A stretch of 64,000 bases of DNA. Origin: Cyclina sinensis (Eukaryota > Mollusca > Bivalvia > Venerida > Veneridae). The translations under genes and the position numbers were made by a program. The stretch spans positions 1,922,001-1,986,000 of the forward strand of contig JAAONU010000017.1 of the NCBI GenBank assembly GCA_012932295.1, read 5' to 3'. Numbering within the stretch: the first letter of the stretch is position 1; each line of letters starts with the position of its first letter. A model generated the notes under the pieces. It did not search any database and was not told where the DNA came from. It saw nothing but the letters and a program-made list of their open reading frames with translations. Below are positions 59,605-64,000 of this stretch, in pieces.

Positions 59605-62600
59605 AAATTGATATTGACATTTAAAGAATAGGTGAATATTCTCATCTGCTAACCTCAAAAACATTAAGGGTTACAAGCCTTCAGTTCTTTAAGTGCAAAG
59701 TTTCCTCAACAATCAACATGATCAACGGACATATTTGGTAATATCTACAGAATCAAGTCATCTATTAGGACTTTAATCAATCCAGTAATACCGATGTTTT
59801 TACCTGTTAGGTATGAAACCACCAATTCAGTCTGTCAAAGCTCAAAAATAGTACCCGCATAATGGCGGCTAGAAATAGTTCTCAGTTTTCTTGGCTGTTT
59901 TTAATATTTTTTCCCTAATCTGTGTGATATTTTTTGCTGGAATCATTTTTCTTGACTATTTTTGATAGTGTGGTAGCAATTTTATACTCATATACATTCA
60001 GAATAGAATTCACAATGGGATATTGTTTCATATACCGGTTTTATTTTCATTTTAAAAGTTATGGTCCAGTGCACATCTGTATCTATTTGTAATATTACCT
60101 ATCAAGCATTGTGGAGAGAATAATATAATAACATTATTTTTTCACCATCATCAATGATATTTGACTTGATTCTTTACTTGTCTACTGACAGTTGTCAAAA
60201 TATTTTGATAATTGCTTAGCATACGCTTTTAAATACCGGTAAAACCGATTTTCCCGGATGGAAATGCAGAATTCACATTTTAAGCCCCGAGGTCTCTCCA
60301 ACTCATTATTTGAAATTTGTTAAACTATTGAAGTTTATCTTACGGCTGTTCATGCTCCCATAACATGCCGATCTAGTTTTCTGTGTCGGTTGATGGGCGA
60401 AAAAACGAAGCTATCATTGGATTAACTTGATCTGGTTTTTTTTCGACATATGTATTTGGACGGTACAGGTAACGCTGGTGTTTACAGAGCTTAATCAGTA
60501 AACTAACGCCCAACGTATTTTCAATTTTCAAGAAGACAAATTTTATTATGAACTTTACAAAAAACTTGTTGCATTTGTTTACTTGAACAATAGACATACC
60601 TAAGCATGCTTGAAATTTAATAGGATACAAGCTATGCAATTTTCAAAAACGTGTTTTTTAATGCTATGTAGTCATGAAAAGATTAGCGGATTTTGTTCTG
60701 TTCGCTTCTTATCTATCTATCTATCTGTTTGTTAGATTTTGGTAGTCCTCTTCAACCCAGAATTACCAACGGATAAGAACCTTAAGGTGTAATGAGATGT
60801 TTACTAAAACAATTTTCAAGAATACCTAATGATTTGAATGTGCTCAACTCAGTCTCAGTTGTATGGGGCATAGTCTAGACATTGGAGTCTTAAAATCCAC
60901 AGAGCAATTTGAATCATTACCGAATACTTTTTTTAAACCTTCTTTTAAAATAACTACCCATATGCAATATTTTTTTATTCAGATGCCAAAAAAACAGTCC
61001 TTTATGTTTTTTTAAAAAATGAGAAAAAATCAATATAAGGGACTAAACTGTTCTAAGTGAAGAAGCAGAGAGGACTTTTTCGTATATATCCATCGAAATA
61101 TTTTAACAAGCTAAAATGGGATTCCATTGTTTTCATTTAAACTCACCATTTGTCCATCACACTTTACACTTATGCCATTCTTTTCAATCTCAAAGCCATA
61201 GAACGCACTGAGATCAAAAGTTTCAAGATTTCAAGATTACCACTAAGAATACATTACAACTAACTGCAGTTTTGTCTCAAATTCTTAGCATTCATTTTGC
61301 GAGTTTTGATATACTGAAAATTGTATGCACATATTAGATATGAAACACACAGTCTAATGAAAGCAATGAGCAGACGTGAGTAAATTTATAAAGTTTATAT
61401 TTACATAATCTACTTTTTTACTCCTTGCACCTGAATTACAAACAATGAGACCTATTGAAAGATCTTTAACAGTGAGAATATAGACACAATAAGTATAAAT
61501 TTAATGTTGCTGCACCTGGGCTTAATGATATAAAAGTCTAAGTTCAAAAACTATTATATAAATGTTTGAAGAAACGAAAAACACCTTCGTCAAACTTTGC
61601 CTTCGATCTTCTTTATTTTTCTATTTAAAAGAGTTTGAAAAGTACAAGAATCAATACTAGTACTCTGAAATATCATGAACGGGTTTAAGGAGCTTTTCTG
61701 TATGAAAAAGTAAATACACCTATTTCTCTTAAAATAAATAAAACGTTTAAAAGTTCATTCAAGAGACCGTGTTTTATAATAGAGATTCACAGGATCATGG
61801 GATCTACAAACAAGTTGTGTTGTATTCTACGACATTGTTTGGACTGCTTAAAAATAGTACGTTTTAATTCATTCGATACGTTTTTCCCGTGGGTTGAAAG
61901 TGTTAAGCTTTACAATGTGTTAAAGTTGTTTTAAAGAAGTTATTTTACAAACAAAATCCTTCCCTGTATGTCCGCGTTGAAACGAATCTCTTTAAACGAA
62001 AGAGTTGCATAATAGTAATAAGAGAATTTTGAAAAAAGTAAATGAGTTTTTATTAAATTTATTTAGTTTAAAACAGTAATTACAAACGAAACTTTAACGT
62101 TTAATATGTGTAGTGGAGAGCTGGTTATACTGTAAAATCCTTCTCGTCATCAGCGATACCCCCAAAACATCGCCCTTGATGTAGAACTATGTCACGGAGG
62201 AAATACGTTTAATGTACTTTATTACACGTTCGATTCATGTGTATTGGATTTTGATGTACTTTTTCGCCACTATACCAACGAGGTTTCTCCCATGGAAATC
62301 TCCAGAGATGTCCAAGTTTGCATTACAACAAGTTTATCCTTTCATTTACTAAAGGTCGCTCTTTTTCAGGGTTTTCATGTGCATGCAAAGTCATCAGTAC
62401 TATATAAGTTACAAACATCAGTTTGCGCAGGCGACCCAAATGTCCCAAAGATCACCTTTCTAATCTTTGACCTGTATTTCTAAGAAGTATACAATAGAAA
62501 CAAGGAGAAACCAGAATTATAAAATCCTTACTATCTGAACATTTCAAAATTTGTTAATGTCTAGAGCCCGCGGTATGAACAGTTTACTGCATTTAGGAAA

Positions 62601-63210
62601 TGACACATTTGCAGACACCACTACCATTAGGGTAAGCATACTTTATTGTAATATAGTCTAAGGCAAGTCTCCAGGGGCCATTTTCAGGGCATTATGTCTT
62701 CTACCGTAAATTTACAGTAGATTTTTATTTACAGTTGTACGTTCGTTTGCTCTTTCTCTTACAAATGTAACAGTGACTTGTCGTTTTTATTCAAGAATTA
62801 TTCACTACCCACTAATTGTATTACTGTGTACTTTACTTTAGTTGTAAGAAAAAGCACAACTTAATATTACACAGGAGATAGTTTGTAAAGTATACCTAAA
62901 GGATTTGCATATATTGTTTCTTTAAACGAAAGCTGTTTCAGAAACAGTGATAATGTTTAGGTTACCTATTAAATTTTTTCTTCGTTTAATTCCTGCTACG
63001 TAATTCATTTAAAGGGGTATAATATAGTCATGATAAAGTTGATATCACACCGAGTCCAAAAGCAATATTACTTGCCTGCTACTGTTGTATATCGTTATCG
63101 ACTATAAAAGATGAGTTTATAAGATTTTTGCGGTGAATTACAAGTTAATGCAAAGCTCTTAAGTTGTTTGTAGTCTGCGAGCATGCAGTTGCAATAAACA
63201 GATATTTTTG
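59605..63210. other. Gene-free stretch
   Basis: A short (TATC)4 microsatellite lies at about 60711-60727. The frames at 60373-60639 (minus) and 62244-62483 (plus) show no recognisable domain. No RNA gene or array seen. Confidence 0.5.
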
Positions 63211-64000
63211 TGCTCCCCGCAGGGAGAGCATATAGTCGCCGCCTTGTCCGTCCTTCCGTCCGTCCGTCAGACTCTTTTCTAGAGAATAACTTGAAAAGTA
63301 TTAAAGGAATTTGATTTAAATTAACATATTGATATAAACCATTAATAGGAAGTGCAGTGTCTAAAAACCATAATTCTGCCTTGCACAGTTTTTGAATTAT
63401 CTCCCTTAAGTTAAAATGCTTGTCCGGAAAAAAACTCCTATTTGCCCATGATATTTCATTGAAACTTCCCACAGTTATAGAGACTAATCAGAGAAAGTGC
63501 AGTGTCATAGAACCAGACACTAATTTACTTAGTTTTTTAATTATCTCCCTTTATACCTTTATAATACTTAATGATTGTCCGGATATTAATTTTAAAAGTA
63601 TTGAAGGAATTTGATTAAAACTTCACACAGTCAAAGATACTAGCAAGTAAGAGTGCACTATCTTATAACCATATGTCTACCTTGCTTAATTTTTGAATTA
63701 TCTCCCTTATTGATATTTACAATGCTTAATAATGATTGTCCGGAGTAGAACTTCTAAACTGTCAATGATATCTCGAAACTCCACACAGTTATAGAGATTA
63801 GTGAGGGGAAGTGAAGTGTTAAGGAATCATAACCCTACATTACTTATTTTATGAATTATCTCCCTATTATGGTTCTTAATTATGCTTGTCGGAGAATAAC
63901 TTCAGATCTGAGGAATTGTATTAAAACTTCAAACACTGATAGAGAACAGTGAGCGGAAATGCGTTGTTTATGAACCTTAATTTAACCTTGCTTAATTTTA
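63211..64000 (+). repeat. Bivalve-type dispersed repeat: hairpin, CCGT run and ~150-bp diverged tandem units, cut by window end
   Basis: Begins with an imperfect hairpin TGCTCCCCGCAGGGAGAGCA (63211-63230), then TATAGTCGCCGCC and a CCGT/CGTC run (63246-63268). Units that follow share CTTGTCCGGA, AACTTCACACAGTTATAGAG, GGAAGTGCAGTGT, AACCATAA and TTTTTGAATTATCTCCCTT. The TTATCTCCCT word recurs near 63397, 63540, 63698 and 63856, so the period is about 145-160 bp. At least four units are visible and the sequence runs off the edge. I recognise this layout, from memory, as an abundant bivalve repeat. The 125-codon minus frame at 63095-63472 is produced by it. Confidence 0.7.

Noticed and set aside
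59370..59645. Tandemly repeated frames on both strands
   Set aside because: Produced by the 138-bp period of the array; no domain and no start or promoter context.
63095..63472. 125-codon minus-strand frame
   Set aside because: Lies across the hairpin, CCGT run and first unit of the dispersed repeat; its Arg/Thr-rich part comes from the CCGT microsatellite.

Overview
The window reads as animal nuclear DNA, most likely from a bivalve mollusc. It is strongly AT-rich. It has no operons and no ribosome-binding-site-spaced ORFs. Almost all open frames are under 130 codons and look accidental. Several dispersed repeats are of kinds I associate with bivalve genomes: a TTAA-flanked MITE with CCCATTTATGCC ends, a repeat that ends in a CTCCC..GGGAG hairpin, tRNA-derived SINE pieces, and a pogo-type transposon with a GGGGAGACCGGGGATA end. 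The mollusc assignment rests on remembered repeat families, not on a search.

Layout. 0.5-21 kb is mostly gene-free, with short tandem arrays (0.54, 8.6, 11.2 and 13.7 kb), a piggyBac-like MITE (12.6 kb), dispersed paralogous segments and a diverged tandem duplication (17.8-19.4 kb). At 20.9-21.5 kb the minus strand carries the best candidate for a real host gene: a TATA box, an ATG exon encoding a hydrophobic N-terminus, a consensus GTAAGT donor and a possible second exon. At 26.1-27.8 kb lies a 22-bp minisatellite of about 78 copies, and at 29.5-30.4 kb a 44-bp minisatellite of about 20 copies. Both show a seven-unit higher-order repeat. 30.9-37.6 kb holds three diverged copies of a larger segment and an inverted-repeat element with a Pol III promoter inside it (35.4-35.9 kb).

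At 50.8-55.6 kb a 4.8-kb pogo-superfamily DNA transposon sits between TA target-site duplications. Inside one pair of ends are two different, broken transposase genes in the same orientation. The first keeps the DDE domain and a PHD-like finger but has lost the N-terminal psq-type HTH. The second keeps the HTH and a C-terminal finger but has lost the DDE core, and it carries a nine-unit, frame-preserving 48-bp minisatellite between its two DNA-binding subdomains. Neither can make a full protein as it stands.

56.7-57.5 kb holds a cluster of minus-strand relic exons of an unrecognised gene. 59.2-59.6 kb is a 140-bp array with one octamer motif per unit. 63.2 kb to the window end is a diverged array of about 150-bp units that continues past the edge.

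No two intact genes can be linked into a pathway. The window is mainly repeat-rich intergenic or intronic DNA in which tandem-array amplification and transposon decay are the main visible processes.
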